A stretch of 39,565 nucleotides of DNA, from positions 1-39,565 of the forward strand of contig RDXV01000027.1 in NCBI GenBank assembly GCA_004292695.1. The letters are read 5' to 3'. Position 1 is the stretch's first letter; each line of letters opens with the position of its first letter. A program made the translations under genes and the position numbers. The DNA comes from Nostocales cyanobacterium. GTDB lineage: Bacteria; Cyanobacteriota; Cyanobacteriia; Cyanobacteriales; Nostocaceae. Positions 16,868 to 27,086 of the stretch are shown in pieces. Under the pieces are notes generated by a model that was not told where the DNA came from, did not search any database, and saw nothing but the letters and a program-made list of their open reading frames with translations.

Positions 16868-17915
16868 CGTCTGAGTGAGCTTGGGGACGAAATTCTATGA
16901 TGTTGCGCTTAATGGTAACGTCATAGTCACCAAAAAAGTCATGTCCTAGTAATCCCGTTTCCAACTCCTTGCCGGCGATCGCCACAGGAAGTTGATTTAC
17001 CTTGACTCCTCCCAATTCCATTGATTGTAAGTAACCGATAGGAAACTCTACACCCTTAGAACTCACAGTATTAGCTTTAGCAGTAGCTACAGGTACTATA
17101 CCTAAAGCATCTGCCACTTCTTGAGTAATCACACTACCACTAGCTCCCGTATCCACAATCATCTCAAATTTTTGCTTACCGTTGAGGGTAACTTCCACAA
17201 TGGGAGTACCACCAATACGGCGTTTAATGGGTACTACAAATACCTGTTGGTTATAAGCGTAAATTTCCGAAGTCGGGAAAATCGGCTGTGGTGGTGGTAG
17301 AGTTTGTCCCGACTGTATGGGAACAGGAGAAGAATAACGCGGTACTTTTGATGGTACTTTTGATGCTACTTCTGATTCTACTTTTGCTACTTTCTGGACG
17401 GGTGCGACGGCTATCGGTGGATCATCTAAAATTTCCCCTTGACTGGGATTAGCTCTTTGTATGGCTAGTTGAATTTCTCGCTCATACTCGGCAATTTTGC
17501 TTTGAGCAAAGGAAAAATTGGGACTGTCCCTTTTTACGTCTTGCAAAAGGGTAATCGCGTTTTCTAGCTCATCGGCGACTAATTCCCAATCTTCACGAGA
17601 TTGTGCTGATCTACCAATTCTTTCTGCACCATTAGCTTTTTCCAGTGCCAACTGTAAAGGACTGGGTTTTGTTGGTTCTGGTTTTGCTGCTGCTGGTTTT
17701 TCTGGTTCTACCTCTAGTAGAGGTTTTGGCGGCACTTTCAATGGTGGTTGAATGGCTGCCAAGTTACCGGAAGGAACGGAAGACTCGGAAACAGACGACG
17801 GAGAACTGTCAACAGTTTTTGTCATCGGTTGGGTACGACTACAACCAACTCCAACAACTGCCAGACTACCGCAAATAAAAATAAGGGCTGTACGAGATAA
17901 AAAGGACTCAAGCAT
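16791..17915 (-). CDS. Retropepsin-like aspartic protease, probable lipoprotein
   Basis: A 374-residue protein when started at ATG 17915, which sits after a GAAAG ribosome-binding site; a longer TTG start at 17951 has less support. The N-terminus is hydrophobic and ends in GVGC (Cys25), a lipobox-like site but with Gly at -3, so lipidation is likely rather than certain. Residues 30-230 are low-complexity (Pro, Lys, Ser rich), with a helical stretch at about 85-150. The C-terminal domain (about 225-345) is a clan AA single-domain protease with DTGAS (255-259) and a later GLLGHDFF motif; it would act as a dimer outside the cytoplasm. The final 25 or so residues run past the domain into trpD on the opposite strand. 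Confidence 0.88.
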   Translation of the reverse strand: MLESFLSRTALIFICGSLAVVGVGCSRTQPMTKTVDSSPSSVSESSVPSGNLAAIQPPLKVPPKPLLEVEPEKPAAAKPEPTKPSPLQLALEKANGAERIGRSAQSREDWELVADELENAITLLQDVKRDSPNFSFAQSKIAEYEREIQLAIQRANPSQGEILDDPPIAVAPVQKVAKVESEVASKVPSKVPRYSSPVPIQSGQTLPPPQPIFPTSEIYAYNQQVFVVPIKRRIGGTPIVEVTLNGKQKFEMIVDTGASGSVITQEVADALGIVPVATAKANTVSSKGVEFPIGYLQSMELGGVKVNQLPVAIAGKELETGLLGHDFFGDYDVTIKRNIIEFRPQAHSDANPSGNQSTEPASARGFRFVESPAP

Positions 17916-18095
17916 AGTTACTTTCAGGTTAACCGCCCTGTGTCTTTCCAAGTTTAACGCCCTCTATCAAAAGTTGATCGTGGTTTAGCTACTGAATTAT
18001 GAAAATTCATGAGTGTTAGGAAACCGACACAAAAAAGCTAACGTCAAGTAAGATCATCACATTCAAGATCAGCCAAAAAGTAGCCAGATATGGGT

Positions 18096-18128
18096 AAGAT
18101 AGAGAAGCTATCTTTTCTGCGTAGCAGA
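18096..18128 (+). promoter_or_regulatory. Two stem-loops upstream of psbI
   Basis: AAGATAG-AGAAG-CTATCTT (18096-18114) followed by two further T, then TCTGC-GTA-GCAGA (18116-18128). The first resembles a Rho-independent terminator. As it is only about 40 bases before the psbI start, it may be a leader or attenuator for psbI, or may protect the neighbouring locus from read-through. The surrounding 17952-18169 spacer holds no other gene. Confidence 0.4.
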
Positions 18129-18169
18129 TTGTTGATAAATTTTTTGTCTTACCCCTGGGAGATATTGCT

Positions 18170-18286
18170 ATGGTGACTTTAAAAATCGCTGTTTATATTG
18201 TTGTAGCCTTCTTTGTCGGCATTTTCATATTTGGCTTTTTGTCTAATGACCCTGCTCGTAACCCAGGCCGTCGGGATTTAGAATAA
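18170..18286 (+). CDS. psbI: Photosystem II reaction centre protein I (PsbI)
   Basis: A 38-residue single-pass thylakoid membrane protein, a low-molecular-mass subunit of the photosystem II core that binds near D1 and helps assemble the reaction centre. The sequence starts [17 protein letters not shown] and ends with [16 protein letters not shown], which is the PsbI pattern almost throughout; canonical PsbI begins MLTLK. GGGAG lies about 8 bases before the ATG. The 5' stem-loops could be its leader. No other photosystem gene lies beside it in this window. Confidence 0.95.
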   Translation: MVTLKIAVYIVVAFFVGIFIFGFLSNDPARNPGRRDLE

Positions 18287-18506
18287 GAGTCCCACCAAAT
18301 TTCTGCAATTGCTGGAAGGTGGAAGACACGAAAATGCCTGGAAACTGGTAAATAAGAACAAGATTCACAAAAATGATCCAGTGTCCTCTTCTTTGTCAGC
18401 TGTTGCAAGTCATCAGAAGGTGAAGTCGGAAGGCGAGTGTGTATGTATCCTTGTATCCTTCCGGCTTAATATCTGGCTTTTCCTTAGCTTGATTTTCCAC
18501 CTAAAT

Positions 18507-21020
18507 ATGATTCAACCAGTTTTGCCACCTGATTCACCTGCTGTTCATCAATACGTACAACCTAGTGGTTCTCTCACTGTTGCTGAGTTGCAGGATCAAC
18601 CTGTTAAAAGTCAACAGGTCATTTCAGGAAAGAATGATTTTGAGACTGTTGATGGTGCAGTTATTCTGACTGAAAACCATACAGATGTTGTAGTTTCTCA
18701 ACCTTTATCTGCTGATCCTGTTCCTGAAAAGTTACCTCCTGAATTTTCTCCTTTACCAGTTGCTCAAAGTGCGGAAGTTTTAGGTGGTTCTCTCTCAGTT
18801 GGTAATTCACCACCTGAACATGAGAAAATTGATCACCAAGAAACAGGTAAATTTCCGACTCATGATGGAGTTGTGGAGGATGAGAAATTATTGTTATCTC
18901 AATCTCCTGTAGTGATTGAAACGCCCAAGGTAGCACCACCTCAAGAACACAATTCCCCAGAGGATGTAAAGGTAGAAACTTTAAACAATCAAATTAATAT
19001 TTCTGGATCGCTGCAAATAGCAGATAATCCATCTAATTCTTTACCAGTACAAAATATTATTGAATTTAAGCCCCGTAATATTGATAATCAACCATCTACA
19101 CCGACAACGGTAGAAGTTCCTTTATCACAGGAGACGGTTGAGCAAAATTCAGAAGTAAGAAGAAGAGTTGTAGAGGTTATTGCTGATCGTCAAGAATACG
19201 ATGAATTGAGAAAAGTTGTCACCGCTGAGGGTAATGTGGTGGTGCGGTTTGATGGTGCGGTGGTGGATGCTGATCGCCTACAGGTAAATTTGGATAATTT
19301 AATTGCTGTGGGTGAGGGAAATGTGGCGTTAACTAGGGGTAATCAGGTATTTAGGGGTAATCGTTTTACTTATAATTTTGTCCAGGATAGCGGTGATTTG
19401 GAGAATGGTAGCGGTGAAATTTACATTCCTACTACGGAAAGAGATTTTGCTTTTGATCCTGCTCCCAGTGCAGATTTAACAGCGGGTGGTGTTCCTAGTC
19501 GGCCACCTAGCGATCGCATTCGTGCTAATCAACCGATTACAGGTATTAGTAGTCCAGGTGGTATTAATGTTAACTTGGGCGGTCAACCAGATGCTAGTAA
19601 TTTACCAGTGGCAAAATCTGGTGGTGTAGTTAAGCGGATGCGGTTTGAGGCGAAAAAGATTGATTTTTACCCGCGTGGTTGGCAAGCTTCTGATGTGAGA
19701 ATTACGAATGATCCGTTTTCTCCCCCAGAGTTAGAATTAAGAGCTTCTAAAGTGACGTTAACTAAAGAAGCGCCTTTGGTAGATAGAATTACTACTCAAA
19801 ATCAAAGATTAGTTTTTGATCAAAATTTTAGTTTACCGATTCCTATTGATAATCAAAAAATTGACCGCCGGGAAAGGGATATTAACCCCTTTATTGTGTC
19901 TCCTGGTTATGATAATGGCAACCGGGGGGGTTTGTATGTAGAACGTCATTTTTCAGCGATTAATAATGATCAAACTCGCTGGACTATTACACCGCAGTTT
20001 TTTGTTCAAAAGGCGTTTGAAGATAGTAGTAATGTAGCTGATTTGTTTGGTGTAACTACTAAGTTAAATAGTGTTTTGGGTGAGAAAACGAGGTTAGAAG
20101 GTAAAGGAGAATTAACAAGTTTAGATTTGAATAAAGTAGAGGATAGTTTACGGGGGAGTTTACGTTTACGTCAGACTTTAGGTGATGTTAACCCCCATAT
20201 TTTAAATTTAGAATATAGCTACCGTGATCGTCTTTATAACGGTACTCTTGGTTTCCAAACTGTACAAAGTAGTTTAGGGGGTGTTATTACTTCTCCGATT
20301 ATTGCTTTAGGAAATAGTGGTGTAAATCTGAGTTATCAAGCTGGCGCTCAGTATATTAATGCTAATACTGATAGACAAGATTTATTGGAAGTTGATAGAA
20401 AAAATGATCGGGTTTCTTTAGGTCGTTTACAGGGTAGTGCTTCTTTAAGTAAGGGTTTTTTATTATGGCAAGGAAAACCATTACCGCCTACAGCAAATGA
20501 GGGTTTAAAATATACTCCTAATCCAGTTGTACCATACTTACAGGCGATCGCCGGAGTTACAGGAACTAGCAGTTATTACACCAGCGGAGATAATCAAAGT
20601 ACCTTAACTGGTACGGTGGGTTTAGTGGGACAGGTTGGTAATTTTTCTAAACCGTTTTTAGATTACACTGCTTTTAATGTGAGTTATTCCCAAGGTTTTA
20701 ACAGTGGTTTATCACCATTTTTATTTGATCGTTCCGTTGATACGAAAGTTTTAAGTGCGGGAGTTTCTCAACAGGTTTATGGACCAATTCGTTTAGGTTT
20801 CCAAACTTCAATTAACCTAGATACAGGCCAAGAAAGTAGCACTGATTATACTTTAGAATATAGCCGTCGTACCTATGGGATTACTTTACGTTATAATCCC
20901 GTTTTGGAATTGGGTGGTTTTAGTATTAGAATTAGTGATTTTAATTGGACTGGTGGTACTGATCCATTTTCTGGTAGTAATGTTAGACCAGTAGTTAATG
21001 GGGTGAGACAGGAGAATTAA
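18507..21020 (+). CDS. DUF3769/OstA-like outer-membrane protein (LptD-type)
   Basis: An 837-residue protein from ATG 18507. Residues 1-270 are low-complexity and Pro/Ser/Val-rich. From about 280 to 360 lies an LptA/OstA-type domain: VTAEGNVVVRFDGAVVDADR, then VGEGNVALTRGNQVFRGNRF, the repeated strand pattern of LPS-transport proteins. The last 400 residues are strand-rich with alternating polar and hydrophobic residues, as in an outer-membrane barrel. The closest annotation is DUF3769; I infer a role in moving lipopolysaccharide to the outer membrane (LptD-like). An open frame extends back to a TTG at 18309, but the extra residues look non-coding and sit just after psbI. No clear signal peptide is seen at the chosen start, which is a weak point. 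It contains two HIP1 sites. Confidence 0.82.
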   Translation: MIQPVLPPDSPAVHQYVQPSGSLTVAELQDQPVKSQQVISGKNDFETVDGAVILTENHTDVVVSQPLSADPVPEKLPPEFSPLPVAQSAEVLGGSLSVGNSPPEHEKIDHQETGKFPTHDGVVEDEKLLLSQSPVVIETPKVAPPQEHNSPEDVKVETLNNQINISGSLQIADNPSNSLPVQNIIEFKPRNIDNQPSTPTTVEVPLSQETVEQNSEVRRRVVEVIADRQEYDELRKVVTAEGNVVVRFDGAVVDADRLQVNLDNLIAVGEGNVALTRGNQVFRGNRFTYNFVQDSGDLENGSGEIYIPTTERDFAFDPAPSADLTAGGVPSRPPSDRIRANQPITGISSPGGINVNLGGQPDASNLPVAKSGGVVKRMRFEAKKIDFYPRGWQASDVRITNDPFSPPELELRASKVTLTKEAPLVDRITTQNQRLVFDQNFSLPIPIDNQKIDRRERDINPFIVSPGYDNGNRGGLYVERHFSAINNDQTRWTITPQFFVQKAFEDSSNVADLFGVTTKLNSVLGEKTRLEGKGELTSLDLNKVEDSLRGSLRLRQTLGDVNPHILNLEYSYRDRLYNGTLGFQTVQSSLGGVITSPIIALGNSGVNLSYQAGAQYINANTDRQDLLEVDRKNDRVSLGRLQGSASLSKGFLLWQGKPLPPTANEGLKYTPNPVVPYLQAIAGVTGTSSYYTSGDNQSTLTGTVGLVGQVGNFSKPFLDYTAFNVSYSQGFNSGLSPFLFDRSVDTKVLSAGVSQQVYGPIRLGFQTSINLDTGQESSTDYTLEYSRRTYGITLRYNPVLELGGFSIRISDFNWTGGTDPFSGSNVRPVVNGVRQEN

Positions 21021-21127
21021 GAATTTAGAATTTAGAATTTAGAATGAAGAAAGGAGAATGAATTTAGAATTTAGAATTTAGAATGAAGAAAGGAGAATGA
21101 ATTTAGAATTTAGAATTTAGAATGAAG
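21021..21127. repeat. 39-bp tandem repeat built on TTTAGAA heptamers
   Basis: Two full and one partial copy of a 39-bp unit, starting at 21021, 21060 and 21099. Each unit opens with three TTTAGAA heptamers followed by TGAAGAAAGGAGAATG-like sequence. The third copy diverges after TGAAG. It is a higher-order array and forms the left flank of the four-helix-bundle gene. Confidence 0.85.
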
Positions 21128-21180
21128 GTAAAGAGAATGAAAAATATTTTTGCAGCAAATTGGTTGTTTAGAATTTATGG

Positions 21181-21212
21181 TAATCTGGTAATCTGGTAAT
21201 CTGGTAATCTGT
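21181..21212. repeat. Octamer repeat TAATCTGG, four copies
   Basis: Four units of 8 bp (TAATCTGG, the last ending in T). The 8-base period differs from the usual 7 in this window. It lies 35 bases before the four-helix-bundle gene. Confidence 0.8.
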
Positions 21213-21247
21213 TTATACGGAATATAAGTAGAAACAACTAGACAAAC

Positions 21248-21604
21248 ATGGCTAATAAAGATATACAAGAAAGAACCCTAACCTTTAGTATAAGAATAGT
21301 TAATCTTTGTAAGTTTTTAAGAGAAAATGGTGGAACAGGATATGATTTGAGTAAACAATTAATACGCTCAGGAACAAGTATTGGATCAAATATTGAGGAA
21401 GCGCAAAATGCGGAAAGTAAAGCTGATTTTATTCATAAAATGAGCATTTCTCTCAAGGAAGCGAGAGAAACTAATTATTGGTTAAAAATATTAATAGCAA
21501 CAGAGAAACAACTAGAACAAAGATTACTTCCTTTGTTAAATGAATCTAATGAGTTAATTTCTATTATTCATGCAATCATCAAAAATAGTAAGACTAACAA
21601 TTAG
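21248..21604 (+). CDS. Four-helix-bundle protein (S23/IVS family)
   Basis: A 118-residue, wholly helical protein with the family pattern: FSIRIVNLCKFL in helix 1, LSKQLIRSGTSIGSNIEEA in helix 2 (the conserved RSGTSIGSNIEEA core at about residues 41-53), then KADFIHKMSISLKEARETNYWL. This is the S23 family (PF05635), first found encoded in 23S rRNA intervening sequences and including the Avd accessory of diversity-generating retroelements. No reverse transcriptase or variable repeat is nearby, so an Avd role is not supported here. Arrays of the same heptamer flank it in opposite orientations. Function unknown. Confidence 0.9.
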   Translation: MANKDIQERTLTFSIRIVNLCKFLRENGGTGYDLSKQLIRSGTSIGSNIEEAQNAESKADFIHKMSISLKEARETNYWLKILIATEKQLEQRLLPLLNESNELISIIHAIIKNSKTNN

Positions 21605-21608
21605 TCAT

Positions 21609-21694
21609 TCATTCTAAAATTCCCCATTCTAAATTCTCTTTTCCCCATTCTACATTCTAAATTCTAAATTCTAAATTCTAAATTCTACATTCAT
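21609..21694. repeat. Heptamer repeat ATTCTAA, inverted relative to 21021-21127
   Basis: A run of ATTCTAA/ATTCTAC units, the reverse complement of the TTTAGAA units left of the gene. It ends at the stop codon of the oppositely oriented SagB-type gene. Together with the left array it could form a long stem enclosing the four-helix-bundle gene. Confidence 0.8.
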
Positions 21695-21697
21695 AAA

Positions 21698-23230
21698 TTA
21701 TCTTGGTTTTCCCAATGTAGTAATATATAAAACAGCTTCATCAGCAGGAATACCAAGAACGTCATTTACTTGATCATCAAAAAAACCACCAATGCCACTC
21801 ACTCCTAAATTCAGGCGAATAGCTGCTAAATTCAGCCTTTGACCCAAATGACCAGCATCTAAATGTAAATAACGATAAACGCGATCTCCATATTTATTAA
21901 TTGCAGTTTTTAAATCAGCGGTATGAAAAATTACTGCTTTAGCATCCCTGCCTAATTCCTGTCCTAAACAGAGGAAATGTAGTTCCCGACGGAAATTTTT
22001 AAAGCGAATTTGACGCAATTCTTGGGCTTGAGGTGCATAATAATAACAACCAGATTCTAAACCTTTAACACCAGAAACAGCGATAAAAGTTTCAATCAAA
22101 TTCAAATCAAAATAGTCAGGATTACGATCTAAACCTTGATCAATATAATGTTCTGGTTGATAGGTAAAATCAAGTAAAGATTTCAACTCATCTAAAGTTA
22201 ACTTTTCCCCACTATAGGCGCGAGTAGAACGACGTTTATAAATGGTATTTTCTAAGGCTGAAAGATTTCTTTCCCAATCAATTGGTGTAGTTATTGTAGA
22301 AATTTTTTCACAGAAAGGAAAATTATATTTATCTTCTAAAGATTGTTCTGTTTTAGCTGGTTTTAAATCGTGTTTAACTGTTTGTTCTGAAGTAATTTGA
22401 GTATGAAGATGAAAATATTTCAGTAGTTCACCATCGGGAATGCGTGGATATTCAGTTTCTACAGAAGAGGGTAAAGCAGTTTTTCCCAGGGGTAAATTTT
22501 GTTTAATATCTAATAAGTCAGCTAAAGCAATAACAACGGTTGTACCTTCTTGTTCTGGATCAATGTAAAGTAAATCGTTAACAGCTTCATCTATAAAACC
22601 CCCTATTAAATGGGGACGATAATCTGTAATAGCACTTGCTAATTCAATGTTACCCAAAAGGTGGCCAGTATCTAAAAAAATGCGACGATAAGCTCTATCT
22701 TCATAACGCCATGCAGAACGATAAAAAACCGCTGTGGTAATAATTGCTAATTGAGTATTTTCTAAGCTAGGATGCCAAAAACAAGCGTTTTGTAAAGCAG
22801 TCCAGACATTATTTTCCCAAAACTGTTTTAAAGAATGAGTGCGACACTGATAGTTATAAAGTCCCGCAGGTAAAAACGGTGTTCCACGAGAAACTAAGTA
22901 TATTTCTGCTGGATATAAACCCCCAGCGCTGGGAGCGGAACGTAGGTATACAGCACTACCCATAGAGGGTATTTTCGCAGTGAGTCCATAGCTATGAAAT
23001 AACAGCTTAGAGAGTCTTTGCCACCATTTAGCTTCTGAGTTTTGATTTAAAGCCTCTGGTTGTTCTTGAAGATAGGGTTTGAGGTCAAAATCACTGCCAA
23101 TCTTGTATTCTTTAAAGGGTACAGGTTGTTTTGCCCAGTCTAATTGGTGAGTTTTGCCAGCTAAGGTTTCTGGGTCGTATTTAGTGCGCTCATGGTAATG
23201 TTGGGCAATTGATTCATGTATTTCTGGCAT
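21698..23230 (-). CDS. SagB/ThcOx family dehydrogenase (double nitroreductase domain)
   Basis: A 510-residue protein with two tandem FMN-dependent nitroreductase-like halves. The N-terminal half contains LRSAPSAGGLYPAEIYLVS (about residues 95-115) and ends with GGFIDEAVNDLLYID; the C-terminal half has YKRRSTRAYSGE (about 333-344) and a matching GGFFDDQVNDVLGIP near the end. The repeated GGF-D-VND segments indicate an internal duplication. SagB/ThcOx enzymes oxidise azoline rings in ribosomally made peptides, but there is no cyclodehydratase or precursor gene beside it, so this copy is probably a stand-alone oxidoreductase. Length is normal for the double-domain cyanobacterial form. Confidence 0.9.
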   Translation of the reverse strand: MPEIHESIAQHYHERTKYDPETLAGKTHQLDWAKQPVPFKEYKIGSDFDLKPYLQEQPEALNQNSEAKWWQRLSKLLFHSYGLTAKIPSMGSAVYLRSAPSAGGLYPAEIYLVSRGTPFLPAGLYNYQCRTHSLKQFWENNVWTALQNACFWHPSLENTQLAIITTAVFYRSAWRYEDRAYRRIFLDTGHLLGNIELASAITDYRPHLIGGFIDEAVNDLLYIDPEQEGTTVVIALADLLDIKQNLPLGKTALPSSVETEYPRIPDGELLKYFHLHTQITSEQTVKHDLKPAKTEQSLEDKYNFPFCEKISTITTPIDWERNLSALENTIYKRRSTRAYSGEKLTLDELKSLLDFTYQPEHYIDQGLDRNPDYFDLNLIETFIAVSGVKGLESGCYYYAPQAQELRQIRFKNFRRELHFLCLGQELGRDAKAVIFHTADLKTAINKYGDRVYRYLHLDAGHLGQRLNLAAIRLNLGVSGIGGFFDDQVNDVLGIPADEAVLYITTLGKPR

Positions 23231-23246
23231 AGTATTTTTAATATCC

Positions 23247-23287
23247 TTAAACAGTTATCAGTTATCAGTGAACAGTTATCAGTGAAA
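23247..23287. repeat. Heptamer repeats CAGTTAT/CAGTGAA
   Basis: A short mixed array of CAGTTAT and CAGTGAA units in the spacer between divergent SagB-type and hydrolase genes. It probably shares the promoter region of both. Confidence 0.65.
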
Positions 23288-23349
23288 GAAGCCAAATGGT
23301 GCTATTTTCTTATTGTCTTTTACCTGTTCAGCGGTCTTAATTACGAATT

Positions 23350-24198
23350 ATGAGTCAGCAGATGTTACCAATACGTAAAACCCTATCAACAAATGGTATA
23401 CAAATTTCATACCTGGAATGGAATAATGGTGAAGAACCATTACTACTGTTACATGGTATGGCTGATAATGCCTTAGTTTGGTCTAGCTTGGGAGATTATT
23501 TAGCTCCTAATTATCACATAATTGCCCCAGATATGCGCGGTCATGGTGAGAGTAGTAAGCCGGAAAAAGATTATACTTTTGATAGTGCGATCGCTGATTT
23601 AGAAGCATTAATGGATAATTTTGGATGGTCGCAAGCTCACGTTGTTAGTCACTCTTGGACAGGGAAATTAGCAGCTATTTGGGCAAGATACAACCCAAAA
23701 CGTCTCAAAAGCATCACTTTGGTAGATCCTATTTTCATTTGGAAAATGCCCAATATGATGAAATTGTCTTTTCCTTTACTGTATAAGGTGTTGCCATTTC
23801 TGAAAACGATGGGACCATTTACCAGCTATGAAGATGCGGAACAACAAATTAAACAACTTAGTCAATTCCAGGACTGGAGTCCTTTACAACAGCAAGTGTT
23901 TCAAGCTGGAATAGAACAAAAAGCCGATGGTACATGGGGTAGTAAATTTACCATTGCTGCCCGTGATGGTATTTTTGATGCAGTAATTGAAGTTCCTGGT
24001 TTTGTTAACCCTGTTGATACTCCTGCCTTATTTATTCAACCAGAAAAGGGTGTAAACCGCCAAGAATGGCAAATTAAACCCTACAAAACCAATTTAAAAA
24101 ACCTCACGTTTAAAAAAGTACCTGGAAATCATTGGCCGTTTTTAACCAAACCTGAAGAATTTAATCAAACAGTTGCCGAATTTTTAGCAAGTCATTAG
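23350..24198 (+). CDS. Alpha/beta hydrolase
   Basis: A 282-residue alpha/beta-hydrolase fold enzyme. Oxyanion-hole HG is at 35-36 in LLLLHGMADN; DMRGHGESSKP (61-71) follows; the nucleophile elbow VVSHSWTGK places Ser102 in an SHSWT turn instead of the common GxSxG. A conserved His in GNHWPFLTKP (about 261) completes a likely triad, with an acidic residue around VDTPALFIQPEKG. Soluble, no signal peptide. Substrate unknown; esterase, lipase or C-C hydrolase are all possible. A TTACGAA-type unit directly abuts the ATG. Confidence 0.9.
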   Translation: MSQQMLPIRKTLSTNGIQISYLEWNNGEEPLLLLHGMADNALVWSSLGDYLAPNYHIIAPDMRGHGESSKPEKDYTFDSAIADLEALMDNFGWSQAHVVSHSWTGKLAAIWARYNPKRLKSITLVDPIFIWKMPNMMKLSFPLLYKVLPFLKTMGPFTSYEDAEQQIKQLSQFQDWSPLQQQVFQAGIEQKADGTWGSKFTIAARDGIFDAVIEVPGFVNPVDTPALFIQPEKGVNRQEWQIKPYKTNLKNLTFKKVPGNHWPFLTKPEEFNQTVAEFLASH

Positions 24199-24318
24199 TT
24201 ATTAGTTATTAGTCATTAGTCATTAGTCATTAGTCATTAGTCATTAGTTATCTTGAACTCCTGAATTCTAAATTCTTCAATTATTCATTCTAAATTCTTC
24301 ATTCTAAATTCTACATTC
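24195..24318. repeat. Two heptamer arrays, TTAGTCA then ATTCTAA
   Basis: About eight TTAGTTA/TTAGTCA units begin at the stop codon of the hydrolase. After an 18-base gap a second family, ATTCTAA/ATTCTTC, runs to five bases before the start of the kinase gene. The arrays thus fill essentially the whole spacer, leaving little room for a normal promoter. Confidence 0.8.
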
Positions 24319-24323
24319 GATTT

Positions 24324-26082
<1,759 letters not shown>

Positions 26083-26161
26083 AATATTTATTTGCAGCAT
26101 TAGTAAGCTGTTTTTTGTAAGTTGATTACTGATTAATAATAGTTGAATACTTGTAAAAATT

Positions 26162-27025
26162 ATGGTCAAAAAAGCAGATATTAGCACCAAAAAACTCATT
26201 AGTATCGCCCCTGAAAATTGGGTAAAATGGGTGACGCAAATTCCTGATATTCTCATCGGAGAAGTCATTAATTCAGAATTTCAATGGATAAGTCGAGAAA
26301 GCGATGTATTAGTTAAAGCCACCAGTCCGAAATACGGTGAATTTCTGGTACTCAATGAGTTACAATTAAGATATAAGCCAGAAATGCCTAAACGAATGCG
26401 AGCTTATGCAGCATTAGCAGAGGAAAAATATAATCTTCCCACTTACCCTGTATTAATTAATATTCTTAAAGAAAGCGAGGAAGAAATTCCACACCGCTAT
26501 GAATCAGAATTTGCTGGTTTACAAGCACGTCAAGATTACCGGGTAATAAATCTTTGGGAAGTTGATGTAGAAATAGCTTTAAGTCAACCCATTCCTTCAC
26601 TGCTTCCTTTTGTACCAATTCTCAAAGGTGGTGGTGAAGAAACAATAGTTAGAAAAGCATTAGAAATGCTGCGAGCAGATGAACAATTAAGCCAATTAGA
26701 AACGGTAATGGCTTTTTTTGCTACCTTTGTATTAGATAGTGTTTTAGTTCAACAAATTATGAGGTGGGATATGGTGGTATTACGTGAGTCTCCCTGGTAT
26801 CAACAGATTAGAGAAGAAGGAAGAAGAGAGGGAAGAAAAGAGGGAATACAAGCAATGATTTCAGCTATTGAATTAAGTTTAGAAATCAAATTTGGCGAAG
26901 AAGGTTTACAACTGATGCCAGAAATATCACAATTTTCTGATTTAGAACAATTAAAAAATATTCAAAGAGGGATTATGACTGTAGATAATGTGGATGAATT
27001 ACGGGAATTTATGAAGAGTATTTAA
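26162..27025 (+). CDS. Rpn-type PD-(D/E)XK nuclease/putative transposase
   Basis: A 287-residue protein with a PD-(D/E)XK core near the N-terminus: RESDVLVK (Asp48) and LVLNELQLRY (Glu66-x-Gln68). The second half has a helical region and a highly charged EEGRREGRKEG stretch (about residues 217-228), which is typical for the Rpn (recombination-promoting nuclease/DUF4351-like) group common in cyanobacteria. It could act as a DNA nuclease in recombination; some members behave as mobile elements. No flanking inverted repeats are seen. It converges on the ABC permease. Confidence 0.8.
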   Translation: MVKKADISTKKLISIAPENWVKWVTQIPDILIGEVINSEFQWISRESDVLVKATSPKYGEFLVLNELQLRYKPEMPKRMRAYAALAEEKYNLPTYPVLINILKESEEEIPHRYESEFAGLQARQDYRVINLWEVDVEIALSQPIPSLLPFVPILKGGGEETIVRKALEMLRADEQLSQLETVMAFFATFVLDSVLVQQIMRWDMVVLRESPWYQQIREEGRREGRKEGIQAMISAIELSLEIKFGEEGLQLMPEISQFSDLEQLKNIQRGIMTVDNVDELREFMKSI

Positions 27026-27042
27026 TAGTGTTTAATATCTTG

Positions 27043-27059
27043 GGTGGGCAAAACCCACC
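27043..27059. terminator. Bidirectional terminator hairpin
   Basis: GGTGGG-CAAAA-CCCACC forms a strong six-pair GC stem between the stop codons of the convergent nuclease and ABC permease genes. On the + strand it is followed by a T-rich stretch ending in TTTTTT. The hairpin core also looks like an interspersed cyanobacterial repeat. Confidence 0.6.
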
Positions 27060-27086
27060 TGTATTTGAATTTTGAATTTTGATTTT

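Noticed and set aside
17518-17988. Overlapping short + strand frames antisense to the aspartic protease
   Set aside because: They are low-complexity, overlap one another in different frames, and lie over the Pro/Ser-rich part of a real gene.
18309-18506. N-terminal extension of the LptD-like gene from TTG 18309
   Set aside because: It begins 22 bases after psbI and shows no conserved or signal-peptide-like sequence that starts properly; ATG 18507 is better.
21248-21604. Diversity-generating retroelement (Avd)
   Set aside because: No reverse transcriptase, template repeat or variable repeat was seen within the window.
21698-24198. Azoline-peptide biosynthetic cluster around the SagB-type gene
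   Set aside because: No precursor peptide, cyclodehydratase or docking protein is adjacent.
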